Positions 8,980 to 20,544 are shown, counted from the stretch's first letter. The stretch: 64,000 bases of DNA from Enterobacter sp. C2 (GCF_019880405.1 NZ_CP082269.1:2976001-3040000); one strand, 5' to 3'. Notes: generated by a model from the sequence alone, not told the origin. Made by a program: numbers and translations.

Positions 8980-10395
8980 TTACTGCTGGCTTTCGCGCTC
9001 TGCAATAAAGCCCAGCGCGCGGTTAATACGCTCAACGCTGCGGGTTTTACCAATCGCATGCACGGTAACGTCCAGCGCAGGCGACTGCCCTGCACCGGTC
9101 ACGGCCACGCGCAGCGGCATCCCGACTTTACCCATTCCCACTTCCAGCTCATCGGCGGTAGCCTGAATCGCATGGTGGATATTTTCCGCCGTCCAGTCGG
9201 TCAGAGCGGCCAGCTTGTCGCGCACCACTTCCAGCGGCTGACGCGCAACCGGACGCAGGTGCTTCTTGGCAGCGTCGGCGTCAAACTCGGCAAACTCCTC
9301 ATAGAAGTAGCGGCAGCTCTCGGCAATCTCTTTCAGTGTTTTGCAACGCTCGCCCAGCAGTCCGATCAGCTCTGACAGCTGCGGGCCGGTACGGGTGTCG
9401 ATATTTGCCTGCTCGATATGCCACTGCAGATGGGTGGCAACGTACTCCGGCGCCAGGGTGTTGATATAGTGGTGGTTCAGCCACAGCAGCTTGTCGGTGT
9501 TAAAGGCGCTGGCCGATTTGCTTACAGCACCCAACGAGAAGAGGTTGATCATCTCTTCGCGGCTGAAGATCTCCTGATCGCCGCTGGACCAGCCCAGACG
9601 CACCAGGTAGTTAAGCAGCGCTTCTGGCAGATAGCCGTCATCACGATACTGCATAACACTCACCGCGCCGTGGCGCTTGGAGAGCTTTTTGCCGTCGTCG
9701 CCGTTGATCATGGAGACGTGAGCATATACCGGCACCGGGGCGTTCAACGCTTTCAGAATGTTAATCTGGCGCGGGGTATTGTTGATGTGGTCTTCACCGC
9801 GGATCACGTGAGTGATCTGCATATCCCAGTCGTCAACCACAACACAGAAGTTATAGGTTGGGGAACCGTCGGTGCGGCGGATAATCAGATCGTCCAGCTC
9901 CTGGTTGCTGAATTCGATCGGGCCACGGATCTGGTCATCAAAGATCACTGAGCCATCCTGCGGGTTCGCAAAGCGTACGACGCAAGGTTCATCGGCAGCG
10001 TGTTCGCTGTGGTCATGGCGGCAGCGGCCATCATAGCGCGGCTTCTCGCCGTTGGCCATCTGCTCTTCACGCAGCGCATCCAGACGCTCTTTAGAGCAGT
10101 AGCAACGGTAGGCAGTGCCCACTTTCAGCATGTCGTCAATAACCGCATTGTAGCGGTCGAAACGTTTGGTCTGGAAATAGGGGCCTTCATCCCACTCCAG
10201 ATTCAGCCAGTTCATGCCATCCATAATGGCTTCGATAGCCTCTGGCGTAGAGCGTTCGAGATCGGTGTCTTCAATACGCAGCACAAACTCACCGTTCTGG
10301 TGACGTGCGAAAAGCCAGGAATAGAGAGCGGTACGCGCCCCACCGACGTGCAGATAGCCGGTCGGGCTTGGCGCGAAGCGAGTTTTGATTTTCAT
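8980..10395 (-). CDS. gltX: Glutamyl-tRNA synthetase
   Basis: A 471-residue class I aminoacyl-tRNA synthetase, the same length as in E. coli. It charges tRNA-Glu with glutamate in the cytosol. The HIGH-type signature [11 protein letters not shown] lies near residues 9-19 and the KMSKS-type loop reads KLSKRHG in the middle. A zinc-binding insertion, [12 protein letters not shown]...RYDGRCRHD, is present. The gene is on its own, convergent with yfeC-yfeD and divergent from the tRNA-Val array, with a 257-base promoter-containing gap between. It is essential in all bacteria that lack a second GluRS, and nothing suggests a second copy here. Confidence 0.98.
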   Translation of the reverse strand: MKIKTRFAPSPTGYLHVGGARTALYSWLFARHQNGEFVLRIEDTDLERSTPEAIEAIMDGMNWLNLEWDEGPYFQTKRFDRYNAVIDDMLKVGTAYRCYCSKERLDALREEQMANGEKPRYDGRCRHDHSEHAADEPCVVRFANPQDGSVIFDDQIRGPIEFSNQELDDLIIRRTDGSPTYNFCVVVDDWDMQITHVIRGEDHINNTPRQINILKALNAPVPVYAHVSMINGDDGKKLSKRHGAVSVMQYRDDGYLPEALLNYLVRLGWSSGDQEIFSREEMINLFSLGAVSKSASAFNTDKLLWLNHHYINTLAPEYVATHLQWHIEQANIDTRTGPQLSELIGLLGERCKTLKEIAESCRYFYEEFAEFDADAAKKHLRPVARQPLEVVRDKLAALTDWTAENIHHAIQATADELEVGMGKVGMPLRVAVTGAGQSPALDVTVHAIGKTRSVERINRALGFIAERESQQ

Positions 10396-10607
10396 GAAAT
10401 GGCCTTACGTTGATAACGATGCCGACAGCCGGCAAGTCCTGGAAAACAGAATGGGCAATATTCTATCACCCTGCGCTGATTCCTCAATGTTGTTACTACT
10501 CTGGGTGAGTCAAAGCCGTTTTTTGTTTAGAAATCATGCGTACGCAGCGATTTATGTGCCGCTTTGTCTAAATTTACGACGAACAAACAAAATCTTGAGA
10601 AAAGGCG

Positions 10608-10635
10608 TTGACTCATTTTCAACTCTCCCTATAAT
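10608..10635 (+). promoter_or_regulatory. Promoter of the tRNA-Val/tRNA-Lys operon
   Basis: TTGACT (10608-10613), a 16-base spacer and TATAAT (10630-10635), then discriminator GCGACTCCAC about 17 bases before the first tRNA. This is a strong sigma-70 promoter with a GC-rich discriminator, typical of stringent control. Confidence 0.9.
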
Positions 10636-10652
10636 GCGACTCCACACAGCGG

Positions 10653-10728
10653 GGGTGATTAGCTCAGTTGGTAGAGCATCTCCTTTACACGGAGGGGGTC
10701 GGCGGTTCGAGCCCGTCATCACCCACCA
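10653..10728 (+). tRNA. valU: tRNA-Val (TAC), copy 1
   Basis: A 76-base tRNA with encoded CCA. Acceptor arms are GGGTGAT and ATCACCC, the D-arm is GCTCAGTTGGTAGAGC, the anticodon loop is TTTACAC (anticodon TAC) and the T-loop is TTCGAGC. It differs from the next two copies only at one acceptor pair (T4-A69 here, C4-G69 there). Confidence 0.98.
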
Positions 10729-10769
10729 TCATTAAGATGATGACCGCAGTGTAGATAAGCAGTGAGATT

Positions 10770-10845
10770 GGGCGATTAGCTCAGTTGGTAGAGCATCTCC
10801 TTTACACGGAGGGGGTCGGCGGTTCGAGCCCGTCATCGCCCACCA
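10770..10845 (+). tRNA. valX: tRNA-Val (TAC), copy 2
   Basis: A 76-base tRNA with acceptor arms GGGCGAT and ATCGCCC, anticodon TAC and encoded CCA. Its sequence is identical to copy 3. Confidence 0.98.
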
Positions 10846-10875
10846 ATCTCAACTTATCAACAGCAGTTCCGAAAT

Positions 10876-10951
10876 GGGCGATTAGCTCAGTTGGTAGAGC
10901 ATCTCCTTTACACGGAGGGGGTCGGCGGTTCGAGCCCGTCATCGCCCACCA
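10876..10951 (+). tRNA. valY: tRNA-Val (TAC), copy 3
   Basis: Identical to copy 2. It ends only four bases before the tRNA-Lys gene, so the transcript must be cut in a very short spacer. Confidence 0.98.
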
Positions 10952-10955
10952 TTTC

Positions 10956-11031
10956 GGGTCGTTAGCTCAGTTGGTAGAGCAGTTGACTTTTAATCAATTG
11001 GTCGCAGGTTCGAATCCTGCACGACCCACCA
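10956..11031 (+). tRNA. lysV: tRNA-Lys (TTT)
   Basis: A 76-base tRNA with encoded CCA. It begins GGGTCGTTAGC, has anticodon loop CTTTTAA (anticodon TTT) and T-arm CAGGTTCGAATCCTG, and is the last gene of the array, as in E. coli valUXY-lysV. Confidence 0.98.
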
Positions 11032-11035
11032 ATGT

Positions 11036-11062
11036 AAAAAAGCGCCCTAAAGGCGCTTTTTT
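11036..11062 (+). terminator. Terminator of the tRNA-Val/Lys operon
   Basis: AGCGCC-CTAAA-GGCGCT followed by TTTTTT, starting about five bases after the tRNA-Lys CCA end. Confidence 0.93.
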
Positions 11063-11082
11063 GCTTTCTGCTGTCCGTAATT

Positions 11083-11167
11083 TAACGCCCGGTGGCACTG
11101 CGTTTGCCCGGCCTACGGTGAGCGCAGTGCGGTTTGTAGGTCGGGTCAGCGAAGCGCCACCCGACAT
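11083..11167. repeat. REP/BIME-like palindromic pair
   Basis: Two degenerate REP units in opposite orientation (CCCGGTGGCACTGCG...GCCCGGCCTAC, then GTAGGTCGGGTCAGCGAAGCGCCACCCGAC) lie between the tRNA array and the flxA-like gene. This is the common enterobacterial intergenic repeat; units have imperfect arms. Confidence 0.8.
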
Positions 11168-11185
11168 GCCGATGTCGACTCTCTC

Positions 11186-11212
11186 TCAAGCTCTCTAAAA
11201 AAATGCCGATAT
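11186..11212 (+). promoter_or_regulatory. Sigma-28 (FliA)-type promoter of the flxA-like gene
   Basis: TCAAGCTC (11186-11193), an 11-base spacer and GCCGATAT (11205-11212). The flagellar sigma-28 consensus is TAAAGTTT-N11-GCCGATAA, so the -10 matches 7 of 8, the -35 matches 5 of 8 and the spacing is exact. It sits 30 bases before the start of a FlxA-like gene; E. coli flxA is itself FliA-dependent. Confidence 0.75.
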
Positions 11213-11241
11213 AACAAGTTTATGGCAAGAGAGGTTTTATA

Positions 11242-11586
11242 ATGACAACAATTTCAACAACTACGCCGTCAGTCCAGTCCGGCAGTTCCGGACGCTCCTC
11301 CAGCAGCGCCAGCAGTGATATCGCCTCCCAGATCCAGAGCCTGACCCAGCAGGTTAATAAACTCACCAAACAGCTGAAAGAGATCGCGAGCGGCAGCGGC
11401 ACCACGGAAGAGAAGAAAAAGCAGCAGGAGCTGATTCAGGATCAGATCAAGATGCTGCAGGCACAGATCGCGCAGCTTCAGCGCCGTCAGGCAGAAGAGG
11501 CGCAGAAACATCAGGAGCAGAAACAGGCTAAAGCCGAAGGCGTCAATTCCCCTTCCGCTGAACATAAGATTGATATCTATATCTAA
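11242..11586 (+). CDS. FlxA-like family protein
   Basis: A 114-residue protein with a Ser/Thr-rich N-terminus (about residues 1-25) followed by two coiled-coil stretches (IASQIQSLTQQVNKLTKQLKE and KKQQELIQDQIKMLQAQIAQ) and a Lys/Gln/Glu-rich tail. This matches the FlxA-like family (PF14282), small proteins of unknown function in flagellated enterobacteria. A good ribosome site (AGAGAGG) precedes the ATG. With the sigma-28-type promoter just upstream, expression with late flagellar genes is likely. In K-12 this place, between lysV and yfeH, holds xapRBA, yfeN and yfeR instead. Molecular function is unknown. Confidence 0.82.
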   Translation: MTTISTTTPSVQSGSSGRSSSSASSDIASQIQSLTQQVNKLTKQLKEIASGSGTTEEKKKQQELIQDQIKMLQAQIAQLQRRQAEEAQKHQEQKQAKAEGVNSPSAEHKIDIYI

Positions 11587-11696
11587 TCGCTCAGAGAGGC
11601 ATTAAGCCTCTCTCCTTTCTCAACAAACGCGATAAATCACTTTTCATTAACATCCAGATAAAAGCAAAATGGTGGCACTGTCTTTCAGGAGTCATT

Positions 11697-12689
11697 ATGA
11701 AATTTTTACGCGTCCTCGATCCTTTTACGCTCACGCTCATTGCCGTTGTTTTACTGGCCTCTTTTTTTCCAGCCCGCGGCGGCTTCGTCCCCTTCTTTGA
11801 AGGACTCACTACCGCCGCTATCGCCCTGCTCTTCTTTATGCACGGCGCCAAACTCTCTCGCGAGGCCATTATCGCTGGCGGCAGCCACTGGCGACTGCAC
11901 CTGTGGGTGATGTGCAGCACCTTTATCCTCTTCCCGGTGCTGGGCGTGCTGTTTGCCTGGTGGGCACCGGTCAACGTCAGCCCAGAGCTCTATACCGGTT
12001 TTCTCTACCTCTGCATCCTGCCTGCCACCGTACAGTCCGCGATCGCCTTTACCTCGCTGGCCGGTGGTAACGTAGCGGCCGCGGTGTGCTCCGCCTCTGC
12101 CTCCAGCCTGCTGGGCATCTTCCTCTCGCCGCTGCTGGTGGGTCTGGTGATGGATATGCACGGTGCACAGGGCAGCCTTGAGCAGGTAGGGAAAATCATG
12201 CTGCAGCTGCTGCTGCCGTTTGTGCTCGGCCACCTCTCACGTCCATGGACCGCCGCGTTTGTGGCGCGTAATAAAAAGTGGATCGCTAAAACCGACCAGA
12301 CCTCAATTCTGCTGGTGGTCTACTCTGCCTTCAGCGAGGCGGTGGTGAACGGTATCTGGCATAAGGTGGGAATGGGATCGCTGCTGTTTATCGTGATTGT
12401 CAGCCTGGTCCTGCTGGCGATTGTGATGGGGGTAAATATCCTCGTGGCACGCCTCTGCGGTTTTAACAAAGCCGATGAGATTACCATCGTCTTCTGCGGC
12501 TCAAAAAAGAGCCTGGCCAACGGAATCCCGATGGCCAATATTCTTTTCCCGACGTCCGTCATTGGCATGATGGTGCTGCCGCTGATGATTTTCCACCAGA
12601 TCCAACTGATGGTCTGTGCCGTGCTGGCGCGCCGCTATAAGCGCCAGGCGGAGGCGCAGCAGGCCCATCAGGCTGCTGATAACAGCTAA
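11697..12689 (+). CDS. yfeH: YfeH, putative bile-acid:sodium symporter-like transporter
   Basis: A 330-residue inner-membrane protein with nine to ten hydrophobic segments, of the SBF-like family (PF13593) related to bile acid/sodium symporters. It resembles E. coli YfeH. The characteristic FCGSKKSLANGIPMA stretch near residues 265-280 is intact. Substrate unknown. In K-12 a LysR-type regulator, yfeR, is divergently placed upstream; it is absent here, so control must differ. Its stop codon overlaps the end of the convergent ypeB gene by four bases. Confidence 0.92.
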   Translation: MKFLRVLDPFTLTLIAVVLLASFFPARGGFVPFFEGLTTAAIALLFFMHGAKLSREAIIAGGSHWRLHLWVMCSTFILFPVLGVLFAWWAPVNVSPELYTGFLYLCILPATVQSAIAFTSLAGGNVAAAVCSASASSLLGIFLSPLLVGLVMDMHGAQGSLEQVGKIMLQLLLPFVLGHLSRPWTAAFVARNKKWIAKTDQTSILLVVYSAFSEAVVNGIWHKVGMGSLLFIVIVSLVLLAIVMGVNILVARLCGFNKADEITIVFCGSKKSLANGIPMANILFPTSVIGMMVLPLMIFHQIQLMVCAVLARRYKRQAEAQQAHQAADNS

Positions 12690-12901
12690 GAACGCCGGAG
12701 GGGCTGCACAAGATGCGTCAGCCCCTCGGTTTTAATCAGCAACGTAAAGGCCATCAATTGCCCAAGATGCCCGGGCGGAAACGTCTCCTTGCGGGCAAAC
12801 CAGAGCAGATATTCCTCCGGAAGATCGATCAGCATCCGGCCCTTATATTTACCAAAGGGCATCTCAGTGTTAGCAATCTCTACCAGCTGGGCCTTATCCA
12901 T
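12686..12901 (-). CDS. ypeB: YpeB, DUF3820 protein
   Basis: A 71-residue cytosolic protein with the DUF3820 core MPFGKYKGRMLIDLPEEYLLWF; it matches E. coli YpeB. The function is unknown; the family is small and often found near DNA-metabolism genes. It starts one base after the ligA stop and is therefore co-transcribed and probably translationally coupled with ligA. Its 3' end overlaps yfeH. Confidence 0.9.
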   Translation of the reverse strand: MDKAQLVEIANTEMPFGKYKGRMLIDLPEEYLLWFARKETFPPGHLGQLMAFTLLIKTEGLTHLVQPLRRS

Positions 12902-12902
12902 C

Positions 12903-14930
<2,028 letters not shown>

Positions 14931-14936
14931 TCAATA

Positions 14937-14965
14937 GAAAAAACCCCCGACAGGCGGGGGCTTAT
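14937..14965 (-). terminator. Terminator after zipA
   Basis: On the minus strand AAGCCCCCGCC-TGT-CGGGGGTTTTTT, a GC-rich hairpin plus T-run located between zipA and the ligA start. Confidence 0.85.
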
Positions 14966-14993
14966 AAGGGAGATAACACTACTACCGCAGGCG

Positions 14994-16019
14994 TTACGCG
15001 TTCGCTTCTTTCACTTCACGAATGCGATCCTGGTACTCACGCAGCTTCTGCGGAGTCATCATTCGGCGCTGATCGTCCAGTACTACACCCCCAACTTCAT
15101 CGGCAATGTACTGCGCAGACTGAAGCATCAGCTTAAAGTTCTGCATCTCATCGCCATAGGACGGCACCTGCATAAACATGGTAACGCCCGGCGTCGTAAA
15201 GTTGCCGGTCATCTCAGGGTCGAATGTACCTGGATTCACCATATTCGCCAGGCTGAACAGCGCCGGGCCACTGCCGTCAGGGCTAAGGTGGCGATGGAAA
15301 ATGTTCATGTCACCAAAGGCAAAACCGGCCTGTTGAATGCTAGCCAGCAGCACTTCACCACTCAGTTCGCTGCCGGGATGCGCGGCAACGTTCATGATAA
15401 TCACAGTCTCTTTACGCTGCGGCTTCTCTGCAACGGCAGGTGCTTCCTGCGGCGCAGGCTCCGGTGCGGGCTGCTGGGCTACCGGCTGCTGAGCTACCGG
15501 TTGCTGAGACAGGGGCTGCTGCACAGGCTGTTGCTGAACAGGTTGATGCTGTACCAGCTGCTGTTGAATCGGCTGCTGTTGCACAGGCGGGTGCTGAACA
15601 GGCTGCGTCGGTGCACTTCTCACCGGCTGAGGTTCAACGTGCGGTGCAGCAGGCTGCTGAGGCGGAGCCTGGCGCAGCGGCTCATCCGACTGCACTGGGG
15701 CGTGCTGGCGAGGTTGAGCAGACGCGTAAGGCGGCTGATACTGGTGCTGCGGCGTTCGCGGAACGTCATGCTCCTGACCCGCATTCGGGGCGGGGCCCGT
15801 TTTATGAACACGCACTTCACCCACGCCTTCATCGACGTTATCTTCGGCATCGTCGTCAAACGATTCATCGTCGTCACGACGCGACTTCATGCGTTTCATT
15901 GGGCGATCGCGGAACATCGTCGAACGCTCTTTCCGGCTGGTCCAAAAACCGTGAACCAGTAAAGCGATTATGGCGATCGCGCCAACAATGATTAATATCA
16001 GACGCAAATCCTGCATCAT
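14994..16019 (-). CDS. zipA: ZipA, FtsZ-anchoring cell-division protein
   Basis: A 341-residue bitopic inner-membrane protein that tethers FtsZ to the membrane. The N-terminal transmembrane helix ([20 protein letters not shown]) is followed by a charged segment, then a long Pro/Gln-rich linker with PVQQQ/PVAQQ-type repeats (coding bases about 15460-15640), and the C-terminal FtsZ-binding domain ([14 protein letters not shown] onwards). The ATG-ATG start beginning MMQDLRL matches E. coli exactly; an in-frame extension upstream has no homology. The protein is about 13 residues longer than in E. coli, the extra length being in the repeat linker. Confidence 0.97.
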   Translation of the reverse strand: MMQDLRLILIIVGAIAIIALLVHGFWTSRKERSTMFRDRPMKRMKSRRDDDESFDDDAEDNVDEGVGEVRVHKTGPAPNAGQEHDVPRTPQHQYQPPYASAQPRQHAPVQSDEPLRQAPPQQPAAPHVEPQPVRSAPTQPVQHPPVQQQPIQQQLVQHQPVQQQPVQQPLSQQPVAQQPVAQQPAPEPAPQEAPAVAEKPQRKETVIIMNVAAHPGSELSGEVLLASIQQAGFAFGDMNIFHRHLSPDGSGPALFSLANMVNPGTFDPEMTGNFTTPGVTMFMQVPSYGDEMQNFKLMLQSAQYIADEVGGVVLDDQRRMMTPQKLREYQDRIREVKEANA

Positions 16020-16249
16020 TATATTCTCTGTTGTTCTAACACCTTGCCACCACGGCAAACATTTACTCACTAAGAGTATTTGCCGTTCACCGCAAGTGCA
16101 AGTGCGCACGCAGCTTTCACCGCATAAAGATGTGTAAAATCGTACTTTTTGCTGTTTTTTCGAACATTTCCGAGCTGTGCAGTCTGCGCGATACGGATAA
16201 TATAGCCACGCACCCCATTCGGGGGTCATTAAAGGAGTATAGCCTGACT

Positions 16250-17011
16250 ATGGTTTCAACATCGGTCACCCCACCTCGCAGCGGCGTGTATTACTTTTCC
16301 CAGGGCTGGAAGCTGATTACCCTGCCCGGCATACGGCGCTTTGTGATTATGCCGCTACTGGTCAATATCGTCTTGATTGGCTGTGCTTTTGCCTGGCTGT
16401 TTACCCAGCTCGATAGCTGGATCCCCGCGCTGATGAACCACGTACCGGACTGGCTGCAGTGGCTGAGCTATCTGCTCTGGCCCATCGCCGTGATCTCTGT
16501 GGTACTGGTCTTTGGCTACTTCTTCTCAACCATTGCCAACTGGATTGCCGCCCCGTTTAACGGCCTGCTGGCCGAGCAGCTTGAAGCCCGGCTGACCGGC
16601 GCGACGCCGCCGGATACGGGCATCACCGGTATCGTTAAAGATCTGCCGCGGATCATGAAGCGCGAGTGGCAGAAGCTGGCGTGGTATCTGCCGCGGGCAG
16701 CCGTTCTACTGCTGCTCTACTTTATTCCCGGTATTGGGCAGACGGTCGCTCCGGTGCTGTGGTTCCTGTTCAGCGCATGGATGCTGGCGATCCAGTATTG
16801 CGACTATCCATTTGATAATCACAAAGTGGCCTTTAAAACCATGCGCGGCGCCCTGCGGGCCCGAAAGGTGACCAACATGCAGTTTGGCGCGCTTACCAGC
16901 CTGTTTACCCTTATCCCGGTACTCAACCTGGTGATTATGCCGGTTGCCGTCTGTGGTGCCACGGCCATGTGGGTGGACTGCTATCGCTCGAAGCATGCCC
17001 TGTGGAAATGA
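16250..17011 (+). CDS. cysZ: CysZ, sulfate transporter/channel
   Basis: A 253-residue integral membrane protein, the same length as E. coli CysZ, which provides sulfate for cysteine synthesis. Hydrophobic segments and the conserved [20 protein letters not shown] and [19 protein letters not shown] stretches are intact. The ATG at 16250 ([12 protein letters not shown]) gives the family length and follows an AAAGGAG ribosome site; an in-frame upstream start would add 40 unrelated residues. It is divergent from zipA and 152 bases upstream of cysK. Confidence 0.96.
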   Translation: MVSTSVTPPRSGVYYFSQGWKLITLPGIRRFVIMPLLVNIVLIGCAFAWLFTQLDSWIPALMNHVPDWLQWLSYLLWPIAVISVVLVFGYFFSTIANWIAAPFNGLLAEQLEARLTGATPPDTGITGIVKDLPRIMKREWQKLAWYLPRAAVLLLLYFIPGIGQTVAPVLWFLFSAWMLAIQYCDYPFDNHKVAFKTMRGALRARKVTNMQFGALTSLFTLIPVLNLVIMPVAVCGATAMWVDCYRSKHALWK

Positions 17012-17163
17012 AGGGTGGAAATGGATGGGCTATTCCGTTCTTATTCCATAGTTGTTGCTATTATTTCTCATCAGCATATAGATATGCGAAATCCGTACTT
17101 CCGCATATTCCTTAACCGCGTATGCTGATGTCGTTCCCAAATTCATACAGTTAAGGACGGGCT
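17012..17163 (+). promoter_or_regulatory. cysK promoter region
   Basis: The segment strongly resembles the E. coli cysK upstream region (GCATATAGATATGCGAAATCC..., then ...TCATACAGTTAAGGAC before the ATG). A -10-like TATGCT lies at 17121-17126 with only a weak -35, consistent with activation by CysB. Individual CysB sites cannot be marked reliably by eye. Confidence 0.6.
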
Positions 17164-18135
17164 ATGAGTAAGATTTTTGAAGACAACTCGTTGACTATCG
17201 GCCACACGCCGCTGGTCCGACTGAACCGCATCGGTAATGGACGCATCCTCGCTAAGGTCGAGTCCCGTAACCCAAGCTTCAGCGTGAAATGCCGTATTGG
17301 TGCCAATATGATTTGGGATGCCGAAAAACGCGGTGTGCTAAAAGCAGGCGTTGAGCTGGTTGAACCGACCAGCGGCAACACCGGTATCGCCCTGGCCTAC
17401 GTGGCGGCTGCGCGTGGCTACAAGCTGACCCTGACCATGCCGGAAACCATGAGTATTGAACGCCGTAAGCTGCTGAAAGCCTTGGGCGCGAACCTGGTGC
17501 TGACTGAAGGCGCGAAAGGCATGAAGGGCGCGATCCAGAAAGCGGAAGAGATCGTTGCCAGCGATCCGGCTAAGTATCTGCTGCTGCAGCAGTTCAGCAA
17601 CCCGGCTAACCCGGAAATTCATGAAAAAACCACCGGCCCGGAGATCTGGGAAGATACCGATGGTCAGGTTGATGTATTTATCTCTGGCGTTGGCACCGGC
17701 GGTACGCTGACCGGCGTGTCGCGCTACATTAAAAACACCAAGGGTAAAACTGACCTCATTACCGTGGCGGTAGAGCCGACGGACTCCCCGGTTATCGCCC
17801 AGGCGCTGGCAGGCGAAGAGCTGAAGCCTGGCCCGCACAAAATTCAGGGGATCGGCGCTGGCTTTATCCCTGGCAACCTCGACCTGAAGCTGATCGACAA
17901 AGTGGTGGCGATTACCAACGATGAGGCGATTAGCGTTGCCCGCCGTCTGATGGAAGAGGAAGGCATTCTGGCTGGGATCTCCTCCGGTGCCGCCGTTGCC
18001 GCTGCGCTGAAGCTGCAGGAAGATGAGGCCTTTACCAACAAGAACATTGTCGTTATTCTGCCTTCTTCAGGTGAGCGCTATTTGAGTACCGCCCTGTTTG
18101 CCGATCTCTTTACTGAAAAAGAGTTGCAGCAGTAG
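17164..18135 (+). CDS. cysK: O-acetylserine sulfhydrylase A (cysteine synthase)
   Basis: A 323-residue PLP enzyme, the same length as in E. coli, making cysteine from O-acetylserine and sulfide. The PLP lysine is K42 (SVKCRIG); the substrate loop TSGNTG and phosphate-binding GTGGT are present. It is the main aerobic cysteine synthase and also binds CysE. A strong promoter-like region and a terminator flank it as a single-gene unit, in front of the pts operon. Confidence 0.98.
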   Translation: MSKIFEDNSLTIGHTPLVRLNRIGNGRILAKVESRNPSFSVKCRIGANMIWDAEKRGVLKAGVELVEPTSGNTGIALAYVAAARGYKLTLTMPETMSIERRKLLKALGANLVLTEGAKGMKGAIQKAEEIVASDPAKYLLLQQFSNPANPEIHEKTTGPEIWEDTDGQVDVFISGVGTGGTLTGVSRYIKNTKGKTDLITVAVEPTDSPVIAQALAGEELKPGPHKIQGIGAGFIPGNLDLKLIDKVVAITNDEAISVARRLMEEEGILAGISSGAAVAAALKLQEDEAFTNKNIVVILPSSGERYLSTALFADLFTEKELQQ

Positions 18136-18157
18136 TCGCGGACAGCGAGAATCGCAT

Positions 18158-18185
18158 AAAAAAGCACCTTTCGGGGTGCTTTTTT
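18158..18185 (+). terminator. Terminator of cysK
   Basis: AGCACC-TTTCGG-GGTGCT flanked by an A-run and a six-base T-run, starting 22 bases after the cysK stop. Confidence 0.93.
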
Positions 18186-18285
18186 GTGGCCCACGTCAAA
18201 CTTTCAACTCACCTGGCATTGATTCGCCCCGTTGGGTCTGGTATTTAACCAGCACATTTATTTTGAAGCGCGAAATTAATCGAAT

Positions 18286-18316
18286 TGTGACTTTAAACTA
18301 GCTGAATCGATTTTAG
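18286..18316 (+). promoter_or_regulatory. CRP-like half site and Cra-like operator of ptsHI-crr
   Basis: TGTGA at 18286-18290 begins a CRP-like site with a poor second half (ACTAG). GCTGAATCGATTTTAG at 18301-18316 closely matches the Cra (FruR) consensus TGAAWCGWTTSA. Both lie in the 379-base gene-free leader between cysK and ptsH, which also holds a proximal promoter region (around 18440-18500) like that of E. coli pts. No other gene is seen there. Confidence 0.6.
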
Positions 18317-18514
18317 GATTTGGTTGAAGTCTCGCTTTCGCGGCATAATGTTATTGACGAGTACTTGCCACGGTCAAAAGTGCCCGCAGCGGATTGCGCA
18401 GGCGAACTTTTGCCCCGCGTCCCGTTATGCCGGCGCTAACAATACAGGCTAAAGTTGTGCCGCCAGGCTAGACTTTAGATCCACAACACTAAACCTATAA
18501 GTTGGGGAAATATA

Positions 18515-18772
18515 ATGTTCCAGCAAGAAGTTACCATTACCGCTCCGAACGGTCTGCATACCCGCCCTGCTGCTCAGTTTGTGAAAGAAGCGAAAGGCTT
18601 CACTTCAGAGATCACTGTGACCTCCAACGGCAAAAGCGCTAGCGCAAAAAGCCTGTTCAAACTCCAGACTCTGGGCCTGACCCAGGGTACCGTTGTAACG
18701 CTGTCCGCTGAAGGCGAAGACGAGCAGAAAGCCGTAGAGCATCTGGTAAAACTGATGGCTGAACTCGAGTAA
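18515..18772 (+). CDS. ptsH: HPr, phosphocarrier protein of the PTS
   Basis: An 85-residue protein that takes phosphate from enzyme I and passes it to the sugar-specific enzymes II. The phosphorylated histidine is H15 (NGLHTRPA) and S46 lies in the conserved [11 protein letters not shown] segment. Length and sequence are practically those of E. coli HPr. The start follows a GGGGA ribosome site. First gene of ptsH-ptsI-crr, 44 bases before ptsI. Confidence 0.99.
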   Translation: MFQQEVTITAPNGLHTRPAAQFVKEAKGFTSEITVTSNGKSASAKSLFKLQTLGLTQGTVVTLSAEGEDEQKAVEHLVKLMAELE

Positions 18773-18816
18773 GTTCCGGGTTCTTTTAAAAAATCAGTCA
18801 CAAGTAAGGTAGGGTT

Positions 18817-20544
18817 ATGATTTCAGGCATTTTAGCATCCCCGGGTATCGCTTTCGGCAAAGCACTGCTGCTGAAAGAAGACGAGATCGTCATCGACCGG
18901 AAAAAAATTTCTGCCGATAAGGTTGATCAGGAAGTTGAACGTTTTCTGAGCGGTCGTGCCAAGGCATCCGCGCAGCTCGAAACGATCAAAACCAAAGCTG
19001 GTGAAACCTTCGGTGAAGAAAAAGAAGCCATCTTCGAAGGCCACATCATGTTGCTGGAAGATGAGGAGCTGGAGCAGGAAATCATAGCCCTGATTAAAGA
19101 TAAGCACGTTACTGCCGATGCGGCAGCACACGAAGTTATCGAAGGTCAGGCAACTGCCCTGGAAGAGCTGGACGACGAGTACCTGAAAGAGCGTGCGGCT
19201 GACGTGCGCGACATCGGTAAACGCCTGCTGCGCAACATCCTCGGCCTGGCGATCATCGACCTGAGCGCGATTCAGGACGAAGTGATTCTGGTTGCGGCGG
19301 ATTTGACCCCGTCGGAAACTGCACAGCTGAACCTGAACAAGGTGCTGGGCTTTATCACCGACGCTGGTGGACGCACCTCCCACACCTCCATCATGGCGCG
19401 CTCCCTTGAGCTGCCTGCCATCGTGGGTACCGGTAGCGTCACCTCTCAGGTGAAAAACGACGACTATCTGATCCTCGATGCGGTGAATAACAAAGTTTAC
19501 GTTAATCCCACCAACGATGAGATCGAAACCCTGCGCAACGTGCAGGAGCAGGTTGCTTCCGAGAAAGCTGAACTGGCGAAGCTGAAAGATCTGCCGGCGA
19601 TCACTCTTGACGGCCATCAGGTCGAAGTGTGCGCCAACATTGGTACCGTGCGTGACGTAGACGGTGCCGAGCGCAACGGCGCAGAAGGCGTAGGCCTCTA
19701 CCGTACCGAATTCCTGTTCATGGACCGTGACGCGCTGCCTACTGAAGAAGAGCAGTTTGCTGCCTATAAAGCGGTGGCAGAAGCCTGCGGCTCTCAGGCA
19801 GTCATCGTCCGTACCATGGACATTGGCGGCGATAAAGAGCTGCCGTACATGAACTTCCCGAAAGAAGAGAACCCGTTCCTCGGCTGGCGTGCCGTGCGTA
19901 TCGCGATGGATCGTAAAGAGATCCTCCGTGACCAGGTGCGCGCTATCCTGCGTGCCTCCGCGTTCGGCAAGCTGCGCATCATGTTCCCGATGATCATCTC
20001 TGTTGAAGAAGTTCGCGTGCTGAAGAAAGCGATCGAAACCTTCAAGCAGGAGCTGCGTGACGAAGGTAAAGCTTTTGACGAGAGCATTGAAGTGGGCGTC
20101 ATGGTGGAAACCCCTGCCGCTGCCACTATCGCCCGTCACCTGGCGAAAGAGGTCGATTTCTTCAGTATCGGCACCAACGACTTAACCCAGTACACCCTGG
20201 CGGTTGACCGCGGTAATGATATGATCTCCCATCTGTATCAGCCGATGTCGCCGTCTGTATTGACCTTAATTAAGCAAGTTATTGATGCTTCTCATGCTGA
20301 AGGTAAATGGACCGGCATGTGTGGAGAGCTTGCAGGCGACGAACGTGCTACACTTCTGTTGCTGGGGATGGGGCTGGATGAATTCAGTATGAGTGCCATT
20401 TCTATCCCGCGCATTAAGAAGATTATTCGTAACACGAACTTCGAAGATGCGAAGGTTTTAGCAGAGCAGGCTCTTGCTCAACCGACAACGGACGAGTTAA
20501 TGACGCTGGTTAACAAGTTCATTGAAGAAAAAACAATCTGCTAA
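18817..20544 (+). CDS. ptsI: PTS enzyme I
   Basis: A 575-residue cytosolic enzyme that autophosphorylates from phosphoenolpyruvate and hands the phosphate to HPr. Domains: N-terminal HPr-binding and phosphohistidine region with active H189 in [12 protein letters not shown], and a C-terminal PEP-binding TIM barrel (with [12 protein letters not shown] and the catalytic-Cys segment GMCGELAGD). Length equals the E. coli protein. It is followed by crr after 40 bases. Confidence 0.99.
   Translation: MISGILASPGIAFGKALLLKEDEIVIDRKKISADKVDQEVERFLSGRAKASAQLETIKTKAGETFGEEKEAIFEGHIMLLEDEELEQEIIALIKDKHVTADAAAHEVIEGQATALEELDDEYLKERAADVRDIGKRLLRNILGLAIIDLSAIQDEVILVAADLTPSETAQLNLNKVLGFITDAGGRTSHTSIMARSLELPAIVGTGSVTSQVKNDDYLILDAVNNKVYVNPTNDEIETLRNVQEQVASEKAELAKLKDLPAITLDGHQVEVCANIGTVRDVDGAERNGAEGVGLYRTEFLFMDRDALPTEEEQFAAYKAVAEACGSQAVIVRTMDIGGDKELPYMNFPKEENPFLGWRAVRIAMDRKEILRDQVRAILRASAFGKLRIMFPMIISVEEVRVLKKAIETFKQELRDEGKAFDESIEVGVMVETPAAATIARHLAKEVDFFSIGTNDLTQYTLAVDRGNDMISHLYQPMSPSVLTLIKQVIDASHAEGKWTGMCGELAGDERATLLLLGMGLDEFSMSAISIPRIKKIIRNTNFEDAKVLAEQALAQPTTDELMTLVNKFIEEKTIC

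Noticed and set aside
10653-11062. A mobile-element insertion at the 3' end of the tRNA array
   Set aside because: No integrase gene, no partial duplicate of a tRNA end and no phage genes were found downstream.
10785-11198. An open frame running through the tRNA-Val/Lys array
   Set aside because: It is the translation of tandem tRNA genes and a REP pair, not a protein gene.
18832-20139. A 435-codon open frame opposite ptsI
   Set aside because: Antisense shadow of ptsI with no supporting features.
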